A stretch of DNA of 64,000 bases from positions 372,001-436,000 of the forward strand of contig OZ241384.1 of the NCBI GenBank assembly GCA_965200805.1, written 5' to 3'. The notes below the pieces were generated by a model. It made no database searches. It was not told the DNA's origin and saw nothing but the letters and a program-made list of their open reading frames with translations. Both the position numbers and the translations under genes were made by a program. Source of the stretch: MPNP01 sp026709725 (lineage in GTDB: Bacteria > Pseudomonadota > Alphaproteobacteria > Rhodobacterales > Rhodobacteraceae). This document shows, piece by piece, positions 1-8,303 of the stretch. Within the stretch, counting starts at the first letter, position 1. Each line of letters opens with the position of its first letter.

Positions 1-203
1 AGGGCGGTGATATCATGGCCAGCGAGGCGAACCTGGCCCGCCTGCGGCTGACAAAATCCGGTTATGGTATTGAAGAGCGTTGTCTTGCCGGCACCATTGG
101 GGCCAATCAGACCGGTGATTGTTCCTGCCTCAACATGCAATGAAACATCACTGACGGCAACAAAATCACCAAACTGGACACGGATTCTCTCAATGTCCAA
201 CAT
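1..203 (-). CDS. Branched-chain amino acid type ABC transporter ATPase, LivG-like, partial
   Basis: This is the N-terminal 67 residues of an ABC ATPase; the rest lies beyond the left edge. The Walker A motif GPNGAGKTT followed by LFNTITGF is the form typical of LivG, the cytoplasmic ATPase of HAAT-family amino acid/amide importers. I chose the ATG at 203; an in-frame ATG at 218 would add five residues (MALRV). It lies downstream of a LivJ/K-like binding protein on the same strand, so both probably belong to one transporter operon. The substrate cannot be read from the sequence. Confidence 0.85.
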   Translation of the reverse strand, partial: MLDIERIRVQFGDFVAVSDVSLHVEAGTITGLIGPNGAGKTTLFNTITGFCQPQAGQVRLAGHDITA

Positions 204-222
204 GACGCGGAGTGCCATCCCG

Positions 223-250
223 CACCGGCCTGACCATCGTCAGGCCGGTG
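223..250. terminator. Perfect 12-bp intercistronic stem-loop
   Basis: Arms 223-234 and 239-250 pair perfectly around the 4-base loop catc, in the short gap between the binding-protein gene and the livG-like gene. No T-run follows on either strand, so a factor-independent terminator is not convincing. A 3' mRNA-stabilising or attenuating hairpin that keeps the binding protein in excess over the ATPase is more likely; such hairpins are common downstream of binding-protein genes. The function is inferred. Confidence 0.6.
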
Positions 251-268
251 CAGTGTGTGTCTTGCGGA

Positions 269-1447
269 CTAGCGGAAGCGGACCGTCGTAATCGTCCCGT
301 CCCTGATCTCGACCTCGCGGTAATTGCCGGCCGGCTCTCCACTGCCAATCAGTTCAACTGCCGAGGCGCCAACGTAATTGACGGAACCCCCTTCAGCGAG
401 AATGGTGAGTGCCTTGCCAAGATCACCCGGATAGATTTCCTCACCGGGTGCGTTGGCCACTGCCATGACATGATCCTTGATGACCTGACTGTCGGCTGAT
501 CCCGATGCCTGCATTGCCAGCAGGATGAGAGCGGCGGCATCATAGGCTTCGGCAACAAACGGCTCGGATGCCTGGCTCCCCGCATACGCCTCGAATGTCG
601 CCATGCCGGGACTGTCTGTCCCGGGAACCTGACCAAAGGATCCATCGATTTCAGACCCGAAGAGTTCCGTCAGGCTCGCACCAAGCATCCCGTCCGGCAG
701 GACGAAGGTATCGAATGCCCCGGTATCAAGAGCACTGCGAATGATTCCGCGGCCACCCTGGTCAACATAGCCTGCAACAACGAGAGCCGTGCCGCCGGCA
801 GCAGCCAGGGTGCCGACCTCGGCACTGTAATCGGCCTTGCCATCCTCATGGGGAACACTGATCGTGACCTCACCCCCGGCAGATGCAAAGGCCGCCTCGA
901 AACTCTCCGCAAGACCCTTGCCATAGTCATTGTTGGTGTATGTCAGGGCAACGGAATTGATCCCCTTCTCCCCAATGATTTGAGCCATGACAATCCCCTG
1001 ACTGGCGTCACTCGGGGCCGTACGGAAGAACAGCCCGTCATCCTCGGCCATCGAGAGGCCCGGTGAGGTCGCAGATGGCGAAATCATGACAATGCCATTG
1101 GCCCTCGCAACATTCTGCAGGACCGCAGCCGTGACACCGGAGCAGTCAGCCCCCATGATGGCATTGACATTTTCAGCCGTTACAAGACGTTCGGCTGCCG
1201 CCGTTGCAACAGCGGAGTCAACGCATGAGGAGTCGGCGCGGACAGCGGCAACCTGATGGCCGCCCAGAAGATTCCCGGCCGCGTTGACCTCTTCAATGGC
1301 CAGTTCTGCACCACTGGCGATGGCAGGCGTTAGTGATTCAATTGGACCGGTAAACCCAAGCAGGATACCGATTCGGATGTCTTCGGCCCGCGCCAGACCG
1401 GCTGTGATCATGGCAAGCATGCCGGCAAAAAGAAGTAATTTTTTCAT
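269..1447 (-). CDS. ABC transporter periplasmic binding protein, Leu/Ile/Val type (Peripla_BP_6)
   Basis: A 392-residue secreted binding protein. Residues 1-21 form a signal peptide (KK, hydrophobic core, cleavage near ARA-ED). The mature start IRIGILLGFTGP matches LivJ/LivK/AmiC-type proteins, which bind amino acids, amides or aromatic acids in the periplasm. Length is normal for the family. The next gene on the strand is a LivG-like ATPase, so this feeds a HAAT importer. An AGGA ribosome site lies about 6 bases before the ATG. The ligand is unknown. Confidence 0.9.
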   Translation of the reverse strand: MKKLLLFAGMLAMITAGLARAEDIRIGILLGFTGPIESLTPAIASGAELAIEEVNAAGNLLGGHQVAAVRADSSCVDSAVATAAAERLVTAENVNAIMGADCSGVTAAVLQNVARANGIVMISPSATSPGLSMAEDDGLFFRTAPSDASQGIVMAQIIGEKGINSVALTYTNNDYGKGLAESFEAAFASAGGEVTISVPHEDGKADYSAEVGTLAAAGGTALVVAGYVDQGGRGIIRSALDTGAFDTFVLPDGMLGASLTELFGSEIDGSFGQVPGTDSPGMATFEAYAGSQASEPFVAEAYDAAALILLAMQASGSADSQVIKDHVMAVANAPGEEIYPGDLGKALTILAEGGSVNYVGASAVELIGSGEPAGNYREVEIRDGTITTVRFR

Positions 1448-1849
1448 GTCATATCCTGTACTACATTCTTGTCACAAGGACTCAGTGCGATCTCCAATAC
1501 AGGAACAGAAGCAAAGGTTCACCTGCTTTCTGCCACCCCCGCTCACCGCAGGCATTCGATCCTGTACCGCAGGACCAGTTGCAAGCATACGGCTGCTGCG
1601 GATGCGCACTCGCTGCACCACGACACTCTCAGACCCGGGATGTTTGTCAACAAGATCTCTCAGATTGTACCGTTTAACGGTCAAAACCCGGCAGGAATCA
1701 CCCTCCTCCATGTCAGATCCTGCATCAGGCAATGATCATTATGCTATTGCGGGTGCTGTTGCCGGGATTGCTTCCGCGGTCTCTGGACACGCCCCGGACT
1801 GTCCAAGCCAGAATTGCCCGGAATTCAACAGAATCCGGAACACCGGACA
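1448..1849. other. Intergenic region with a short palindrome
   Basis: There is no convincing gene here. It must hold the promoter for the binding-protein gene to the left; CTTGTGACAAG, a small inverted repeat, sits just upstream of that start. A 13-base palindrome, ACCGTTTAACGGT, lies at 1669-1681 and could be an operator. A minus-strand 86-codon frame (1472-1732) has no recognisable homology and is not called. Confidence 0.4.
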
Positions 1850-3403
1850 TCAGTCCCCGGTGCCAACCACAGCCGACTCAAGCACTGCATGCACTGCATC
1901 CCATCCTTCCTCTCTGGCCACATCAGCGGGCGTCCGGCCCCGCAGGTCACGCGCCAGGGCATCACCTTCCCCCTCCAACTCCGAGTGAACCCCCTCAAGA
2001 TCCCCGAGATACGCACGCATATGCAATCGCGGTGCGGCCCTGATCACGCAATAGTTCCGCAAGGACGGGATCGGACAGCTGTAGCTGTCTTCTCCACGAT
2101 CCTCCGTGAGTTGCACAAGACCCCGCCTGAGCATTTGCTCGAACACATCACCGACGGGCAGGGCGTGCTCAAGCCACGGCTGGTCCTGGGCAATGCGGGG
2201 GTACTCATCATAGATCTGTCTCTCAATGTCTGCCCTCGCCAACGGTCGCCCGATGCGCTCGAGGACTCTGGCCACCAGCTCCGGCGCACTCGAGAGGGGA
2301 CCCGACAGGCGGGAGGCGTAATACTCCGCCCGGCTGTCTGCGGCCCTCTGCCGGACAGCCAGCAGATCAAGATGGTCAAGACTGCCGCGTGCCGGGTTGG
2401 CATCAAGCATCGGCTCAGGGTCGCCGGTGCCCACCGCCCACCCGTCACTCCTTGCGGGTCCACCTTCAAATGTCTGTCCATTGCCTCCTGCATGATCCAC
2501 ATCACCGAGCATCTCCTCGGCAATGGCCTTGAGCGTATTGTGGACATGCATGGCCCAGCCATCCGACCATGCGGCAACCCTCCGGGCCCAGGGCTCCGGC
2601 TCACCCCTGAGATGATGGGCTGCAAAGAAGGTCGCGGCCGAGAGGGCGGATTCCTCCTCGGAGAGACGACCGAGCGTGATGACGGACCCACCGCCAAGGC
2701 GCGAGAGCCCGGCTTCCTGCAAGCGGTGCTTGGCATCAGCCAGACCGGCAAGGAGAGGCAGGATAGGCATGTTCTCCGTCCCAAGATGGAGATTCAGGAG
2801 GGTCTCGGATTCCTGACGATGGTGCTGGGGATCAATAATCTGGATCTCATCAATGAAAAGAACAATCGGACAGGGCAGAGCAAGGATGGGTGTGGTCTGT
2901 TTGCCGGTGCGTCCTTCGGACTTCACCAGGGCATGGAGGATCTGCGCAAGGATTGATGCGGCGACCTCTTCTCCTGATGCCCCAAGGGCTGCCGTGAGGG
3001 CTGCGGGGAGGGCGGAACCGGCCTTTTGGAAGAGGTCTGCTGTTTTCTCAAGCATCTGTTTGAGACGATCAGGGGGAAGCAGGTCTTCAACCTTCCTTTG
3101 GAGACGGAGCGGATCGGTCAGGGCTCGAAGGTCTACAGGCAGGAACAGCGCACCGCCATTCGCTTCGAGCTGACTCCAGACCATGGATGCAAGCGCAGTC
3201 TTGCCGGCACCCGGAGCGCCAGTAACAAGGAGGGTCTTGCCAGCAGCCGGTGCGGGACTGCCCTCAGCAGCCAGACTGGCAATCTCCTCAATCCGTCCGT
3301 GGATGAGATTGAGTTCGGCCTGACGTCCGGCAAAGTAGGGTGTGAGTTCACGATCTGAACGTCTGGTAAAGCGTCTTAGGCTCTTGATATCCGGTCGGGT
3401 CAT
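1850..3403 (-). CDS. AAA-family ATPase with ankyrin-like C-terminal tail
   Basis: A 517-residue P-loop ATPase, with start taken at the ATG at 3403 (MTRPDIKSLRRF); the frame extends upstream but that sequence is not protein-like. Walker A is GAPGAGKT at residues 62-69 and Walker B is IVLFIDEIQ with Asp/Glu at 185-186, resembling AAA_16/ORC-like signalling ATPases. Residues from about 460 to the end read like ankyrin units, ending GRTPADVAREEGWDAVHAVL. The gene stands alone, with the HAAT operon on one side and a divergent acyl-CoA dehydrogenase on the other. No partner gene is visible. Role unknown; a sensor or conflict-related ATPase is one guess. Confidence 0.75.
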   Translation of the reverse strand: MTRPDIKSLRRFTRRSDRELTPYFAGRQAELNLIHGRIEEIASLAAEGSPAPAAGKTLLVTGAPGAGKTALASMVWSQLEANGGALFLPVDLRALTDPLRLQRKVEDLLPPDRLKQMLEKTADLFQKAGSALPAALTAALGASGEEVAASILAQILHALVKSEGRTGKQTTPILALPCPIVLFIDEIQIIDPQHHRQESETLLNLHLGTENMPILPLLAGLADAKHRLQEAGLSRLGGGSVITLGRLSEEESALSAATFFAAHHLRGEPEPWARRVAAWSDGWAMHVHNTLKAIAEEMLGDVDHAGGNGQTFEGGPARSDGWAVGTGDPEPMLDANPARGSLDHLDLLAVRQRAADSRAEYYASRLSGPLSSAPELVARVLERIGRPLARADIERQIYDEYPRIAQDQPWLEHALPVGDVFEQMLRRGLVQLTEDRGEDSYSCPIPSLRNYCVIRAAPRLHMRAYLGDLEGVHSELEGEGDALARDLRGRTPADVAREEGWDAVHAVLESAVVGTGD

Positions 3404-3701
3404 GATGAATATGATGGCGAGTGCAATCCGGTCGATGGGGCGAGTATACCCTAAATGAGGGATATCTCCAAAAGGGTTTGTGTGGTCGATGCAGTCATGC
3501 TGTTTCACCTTCGAGGCTTCAAGATAACCCGAACCCTGCAACCCGGGGAAACGCAACGCCACGCCGATTCATATCTTCAAGATCATCCGGGACATTCCCC
3601 CTTGCCATCCATGCTGATGGGTGAGCGGTTTATTCTGATGGACTTGTCGTTTATGACAGATCAGGCAATCCCGCAGGTCGGATCACATGGAGCGTGTCTT
3701 G

Positions 3702-4862
3702 ATGTCTCTCTTCACCCGGACGCGATTCTGGCATGATGCTACACACGAGTTGTACGCCGACAGTGCCAGGCGCTTTCTGGCGGCGGAGCTTGTTCCCAAT
3801 ATAACACGCTATGTCGAGCAGGGTGAGGTGGATCGATCCTTCTGGCGCAAGGCCGGAGAGGCCGGTCTCATGGCCGGATCCGTTCCCGATGCTGACGGTG
3901 GGGCCGGTGGGGGACCGGGATTTGCCGCCATCACAATCTATGAGCAGGCAGCGACGTCTGATACGTCCTGGGGATTTGCGATTCAGGTGATCGTGATTCA
4001 TTACCTCATTGCCTTTGGCTCTGATGCACAGAAGGCCGAATGGCTGCCGGGGCTTATCAACGGTGAGACAATCGGCGCCCTCGCAATGACCGAACCCGGA
4101 TGCGGCTCCGATGTCCAGGCCATACGGACCCATGCCAGGCGCGCAGGAAAGGTTTACCGGATTAACGGCAGCAAGATGTTCATTACCAATGGTCGGATGG
4201 CCGACCTTGTTCTGCTGGCCACAAAAACGGATACAGTGGAGGGATCGAAAGGGATATCCCTCATCCTTGTCGACGGAAACACTGCACAGGGCCTTGAGCG
4301 GGGACAACACCTCAACAAGCTTGGCATGCGGGGCAGTGATACCGCTGAACTGGTCTTTATGGATGTTGAGGTGCCCCTTGACAACCTCCTTGGCCCAGAG
4401 GAGGGCGAAGGATTTTTCCAGATGATGGCCCAGTTGCCTTTTGAGCGATTGCTGATTGCGGTTGCAGCTCTTGGAGCCATTGACTGCGCCCTGACATCCA
4501 CGATCAATTTTGTTCAGGAGCGCCGTGCATTCGGGCAACGGATCATGGATTTCCAGAATACACGCTTTCGTCTGGCCGAGATGACAACTCAGGCCGAGGT
4601 CCTCAGATCTTTCCTCAACGATTGCATTGCACTCATGGAACGCGGTGATCTCGACAGCACCCGGGCATCCATGGCCAAATACTGGGCAACCGATATCCAA
4701 AACGAAATCGTCGATGGTTGCCTCCAGCTGCATGGGGGCTATGGCTATATCCATGACTACCCCATCGCCCGTCTGTATGCCGATGCCAGAGTTCAGAAAA
4801 TCTACGGCGGAACCAATGAGATCATGAAAGACCTGATTGCCCGCAGTCTGGACCGGGGCTGA
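3702..4862 (+). CDS. Acyl-CoA dehydrogenase, long-chain/isovaleryl-like
   Basis: FAD-dependent acyl-CoA dehydrogenase (386 residues from the ATG at 3702), which oxidises the alpha-beta bond of an acyl-CoA. The start at 3702 is preceded by GGAG nine bases away; an upstream in-frame ATG at 3687 overlaps that site and is less likely. The usual catalytic Glu of the C-terminal YEGT motif is Gly here (YGGTNEIMKDLIAR). Instead a Glu sits in LPFERLLIA, the position used by long-chain and isovaleryl-CoA dehydrogenases. The FAD-binding TEPGCGSD and ITNG motifs are present. The aminotransferase 47 bases downstream may be co-transcribed. Acyl substrate unknown. Confidence 0.92.
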   Translation: MSLFTRTRFWHDATHELYADSARRFLAAELVPNITRYVEQGEVDRSFWRKAGEAGLMAGSVPDADGGAGGGPGFAAITIYEQAATSDTSWGFAIQVIVIHYLIAFGSDAQKAEWLPGLINGETIGALAMTEPGCGSDVQAIRTHARRAGKVYRINGSKMFITNGRMADLVLLATKTDTVEGSKGISLILVDGNTAQGLERGQHLNKLGMRGSDTAELVFMDVEVPLDNLLGPEEGEGFFQMMAQLPFERLLIAVAALGAIDCALTSTINFVQERRAFGQRIMDFQNTRFRLAEMTTQAEVLRSFLNDCIALMERGDLDSTRASMAKYWATDIQNEIVDGCLQLHGGYGYIHDYPIARLYADARVQKIYGGTNEIMKDLIARSLDRG

Positions 4863-4909
4863 GTCTTGATGATCGCATGAGATGCAGATTGGAAGAGGAG
4901 CACACAGCA

Positions 4910-6316
4910 ATGGACGGCGCACCGCGAATCAATGACCCCGACCGTCTGATGTGGGAGCTGGATCGACGGCATTTCCTGCACCCCTATACCGAATTTGACC
5001 GTTTTTCCGAGTCAGGATCTCTCATCATCAGCGAGGGTCAGGGTTGCCGCATCACCGATAATCATGGCAAGACCTACATTGATGCAATCGGCGGTCTTTG
5101 GTGCAACAATATCGGGCTTGGCCGCGATGAGATGGCCGATGCCATCGCGCATCAGGTTCGGCGGCTTGCCTATGCGTCCCCCTTCACCGACATGTCCAAT
5201 GAACCGGCCATTACCCTGGCATCCAGACTTGCCGCACTGGCACCGGGCGATCTCAACCGGGTACATTTTACAACCTGCGGCTCAACCGCCATCGACAGCG
5301 CGTTTCGGATGGTTCAGTATTACCAGTCATGCCGGGGGCATCCTGACAAGGTGCACATGATTGCCCGCAGGCAGGCCTACCACGGATCGACATTTGCTGC
5401 CATGTCACTTGGGAACAAGGCCAGTGACCGCTCACAGAATTTCCGCTACATTCACGATACGATTCATCATCTTTCCGCCCCCGATCTCTATCGGATGCCG
5501 GCGGAAATGGATGAAGAGGCATACTGCGGGATTCTGGTTGAAGAGTTCCGCGCGACTCTCGTGCAAATTGGGCCTGATAAGGTTGGCGGGTTCTTCGCTG
5601 AGCCGATCATGGGTGCAGGCGGTGTCCTGATCCCCCCCAGGGGATATCTCGCACGAATGCGTGAAGTCTGCCGTGAACACGACATTCTCTTTGTTGCAGA
5701 TGAAGTCGTCACGGCGTTCGGCCGTCTCGGTCACTGGTTCGCCTCAAAGGATGTCTTTGATATCGAACCGGATATCATCTGCACCGCCAAGGGCCTCTCA
5801 TCGGGCTATCTGCCCATCGCTGCGGTGATTTACTCCGACCGTATGCATGATGCATTTGTCAGTGCCAGCGGCGACCGTTTCTATCCGAGCGGGTTCACCT
5901 ACAGCGGCCATCCTGTCGCATGCGCAGCGGCCCTGAAGAATATCGAAATCATTGAACGGGACGATATTCTGGACCATGCCCGGGACGCCGGAACTTATTT
6001 TGGCAGGCGATTGCAGGATCTTGCCGTGCTTCCCCTCGTGGGGGATGTCCGCGGCATGGGACTGATGCGCTGCATCGAAAATGTACACAACAAGTCAACC
6101 AGAGCTCTGCTCCCTGATACAGTCAACATCGGCAAACGAATTTCGGATGTTGCCGAATCGCTCGGTGTGATCGTGCGTCCTGTCGGTCACCTCAATATCA
6201 TGTCACCCCCGCTCACCATTACCCGCGAGGAGATTGACACGGTGGTCGATCAACTCGGCGAAGCCATCCAGCAGGTGGCTCATGCGCTGCAGGAGGAAGG
6301 CTGGGATTTGATCTGA
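4910..6316 (+). CDS. Class III (omega) aminotransferase
   Basis: PLP-dependent class III aminotransferase of 468 residues, from the family transferring amino groups from omega-amino acids, amines or taurine to pyruvate or 2-oxoglutarate. The PLP lysine is K294 in CTAKGLSSGYLP, and the PLP-ring aspartate is D264 in FVADEVVTAFGR. The ATG at 4910 has AGGAG nine bases upstream; the longer frame from 4877 has no ribosome site. It lies just after the acyl-CoA dehydrogenase on the same strand, suggesting a shared pathway for an amine or amino acid whose carbon skeleton is then oxidised as a CoA ester. The amino donor cannot be assigned. Confidence 0.93.
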   Translation: MDGAPRINDPDRLMWELDRRHFLHPYTEFDRFSESGSLIISEGQGCRITDNHGKTYIDAIGGLWCNNIGLGRDEMADAIAHQVRRLAYASPFTDMSNEPAITLASRLAALAPGDLNRVHFTTCGSTAIDSAFRMVQYYQSCRGHPDKVHMIARRQAYHGSTFAAMSLGNKASDRSQNFRYIHDTIHHLSAPDLYRMPAEMDEEAYCGILVEEFRATLVQIGPDKVGGFFAEPIMGAGGVLIPPRGYLARMREVCREHDILFVADEVVTAFGRLGHWFASKDVFDIEPDIICTAKGLSSGYLPIAAVIYSDRMHDAFVSASGDRFYPSGFTYSGHPVACAAALKNIEIIERDDILDHARDAGTYFGRRLQDLAVLPLVGDVRGMGLMRCIENVHNKSTRALLPDTVNIGKRISDVAESLGVIVRPVGHLNIMSPPLTITREEIDTVVDQLGEAIQQVAHALQEEGWDLI

Positions 6317-6328
6317 TGCCGCACTCGC

Positions 6329-6904
6329 TCAACGCAACCACGTCACGCTTGCCGCAAGGTCGGGACGGGGACGATCAGGCGGCGGGGTCGTCTCGGTGCC
6401 AATGTGAACAAAACCGGCAATGAACTCATGGGGCTTGAGGCCCAGCGCCTTTTCCCTGAATGCGGCATCATGTGCACCAAAACCGGTCAACCAGTTGGCT
6501 CCCCATCCACTGGCCAATGCTGCGTTGAGAAGGGAGAGACAGACAGCCCCGGCTGACAGCGTCTGTTCAATCGCGGGGATTTTGGCGTCCTGATCGGGAC
6601 TGGCCACAACGGCGACAATCAGGCTCGCATCGGTAAAAACTTCAACGGCCCGATCAAGAAGCGACGGCGACTTCTTCATTGCTTCCCCGCGCTCCCGCAG
6701 AATCCTGCCAATGCTGTCCATGGCAGTTTGCTCAATCACGATAAAGCGCCACGGGACCAGAGCCCCATGATCAGGCACCCTGGCGGCAGCTGTGAGAATC
6801 GTTGACAATGCCTCACGATCCGGCACCGGCTTTGTGAGTGTTTTATAGGACCGTGACCGACGGGTGAGCAAAAATTGCAAGGCGGGTGTCGCGGCGTCAA
6901 TCAT
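6329..6904 (-). CDS. Nitroreductase-family flavoprotein (YdjA-like)
   Basis: A 191-residue FMN-dependent nitroreductase-family protein. The N-terminal LTRRSRSYKTL carries the arginine/serine residues that bind FMN phosphate, followed by RVPDHGALVPWRFIVI and, later, GWGANWLTGFGA, both characteristic of the short YdjA-type subgroup. The ATG at 6904 has a strong GGAGG just upstream; a further ATG 24 bases earlier is less suitable. It converges with the aminotransferase, only 12 bases from its stop. Natural substrate unknown. Confidence 0.9.
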   Translation of the reverse strand: MIDAATPALQFLLTRRSRSYKTLTKPVPDREALSTILTAAARVPDHGALVPWRFIVIEQTAMDSIGRILRERGEAMKKSPSLLDRAVEVFTDASLIVAVVASPDQDAKIPAIEQTLSAGAVCLSLLNAALASGWGANWLTGFGAHDAAFREKALGLKPHEFIAGFVHIGTETTPPPDRPRPDLAASVTWLR

Positions 6905-7031
6905 CCTTCCTCCTTCCCTGTTCCGCAACCTGGCTCATATCCCGGCGCCGCAGTCAATGATCATTGCAACCCCTGATCAATATTGTAGCCCGTGGGAGTG
7001 AAGACAAACATTATCATTCCGGAATTGCCAT

Positions 7032-8252
7032 GTGAAACAGAGACCCGTCCGGCAGCCCCCAAATGCCGAATTCATCACCCTTGTGGCGATGCTTCTGTCG
7101 CTGGTCGCCTTTGCAACGGACTCCATGCTGCCGGCCTTCCCGGCCATCGGGGCTGATTTCGATCTTGGTGATATCAACAATGCGCAGATGATCATCATCC
7201 TGTTTATCGCAGGGACAGGCGTCGGGCAGTTGATCATGGGTCCGCTTTCCGATTCGTTTGGTCGCAAACCGGTCATCCTGGCCGGCATCATGCTGTTCGC
7301 CCTGGCCAGCTACTGGTCCTATGCCACAGATTCCTACCCTGAACTCCTTCTGGCACGATTTGTTCAGGGAATTGGCGTGTCCGCACCGCGCACTGTGACG
7401 CACGCCATGGTCCGGGACCGTTTCAGTGGCAGGAGTATGGCCCGCATTCTGTCGCTGGCCATGATGCTTTTTGTCCTTGTCCCCGCCATCGCTCCCCTGA
7501 TTGGCCAGACCATTATGCTCGCTTTCGGCTGGCGGTACATCTTTGTATCATTCCAGCTGCTGGCGGTTGGCATCCTGATCTGGCTTCTGTTGCGTCAACC
7601 GGAGACGCACCCACCTGACAGGCGGACACCATTTCGCATGAAGGCGATGGGTCATGCCCTCGCGAAAGTCATGACGCATCGTGTTGTTGTAACCTACACG
7701 CTGAGTCTGTCGCTGGCACTTGCCTGCATCTTCTCCTATCTGGTTTCAGCGCAGCAGGCCTATGTCGACTGGCTTGATACCGGCGAACGGTTTCCGCTCT
7801 ATTTTGCGATTGTTGCGGTCGTCTCCGGCAGCGCAAGTTTCCTCAATGCAAGGCTTGTCATGCGACTGGGGATGTGGACCCTTTCAACCACCGGCTTTCT
7901 TGCCATCAGCCTCATGTCAATCATCTGTGCCGGGGTCATTGCGGCAGACCTGCTGGCAGGCAGTCACCTGCTGTGGCTCTTTGTTGCCTGGAGTGCGGGC
8001 ATGTTTTTCCTGCTTGGCCTGTGCATGGCCAACCTCAATGCCCTCGCACTCGAACCGATGGGGCAAATTGCCGGGCTGGCCGCTTCAGTGATCGGTGCCG
8101 TCTCCACACTGATCTGTACGCTTCTGGCCATACCAATCGGACAGCTCTTCAACGGAACCGGCATCCCGCTCATGCTGGGTGTCGCCGTTTATGCGGGTCT
8201 GGCATTCCTTGCCAATCTGTCCACACGACTGTCGCAGTCAGGGCAATCCTGA
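7032..8252 (+). CDS. MFS drug efflux transporter, Bcr/CflA family
   Basis: A 406-residue inner-membrane transporter with about 12 hydrophobic segments. The N-terminal ATDSMLPAFPAI and the loop GPLSDSFGRKPVI are the signature of Bcr/CflA proton-coupled multidrug efflux pumps (bicyclomycin, chloramphenicol and related compounds). GTG at 7032 is the start used here; a slightly later start cannot be excluded. It stands alone between convergent genes. No regulator is adjacent. Confidence 0.92.
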   Translation: MKQRPVRQPPNAEFITLVAMLLSLVAFATDSMLPAFPAIGADFDLGDINNAQMIIILFIAGTGVGQLIMGPLSDSFGRKPVILAGIMLFALASYWSYATDSYPELLLARFVQGIGVSAPRTVTHAMVRDRFSGRSMARILSLAMMLFVLVPAIAPLIGQTIMLAFGWRYIFVSFQLLAVGILIWLLLRQPETHPPDRRTPFRMKAMGHALAKVMTHRVVVTYTLSLSLALACIFSYLVSAQQAYVDWLDTGERFPLYFAIVAVVSGSASFLNARLVMRLGMWTLSTTGFLAISLMSIICAGVIAADLLAGSHLLWLFVAWSAGMFFLLGLCMANLNALALEPMGQIAGLAASVIGAVSTLICTLLAIPIGQLFNGTGIPLMLGVAVYAGLAFLANLSTRLSQSGQS

Positions 8253-8303
8253 ACGGATCCTCCGCAAATGATTGGGATCCGGAGCGCACCCGGGTGACGT
8301 CCA

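Noticed and set aside
1814..2956. A 380-codon plus-strand frame opposite the AAA ATPase
   Set aside because: Shadow of the ATPase gene; composition not protein-like.
3651..4922. A 423-codon minus-strand frame antisense to the acyl-CoA dehydrogenase
   Set aside because: It lies wholly opposite a well-conserved enzyme and has no family features.
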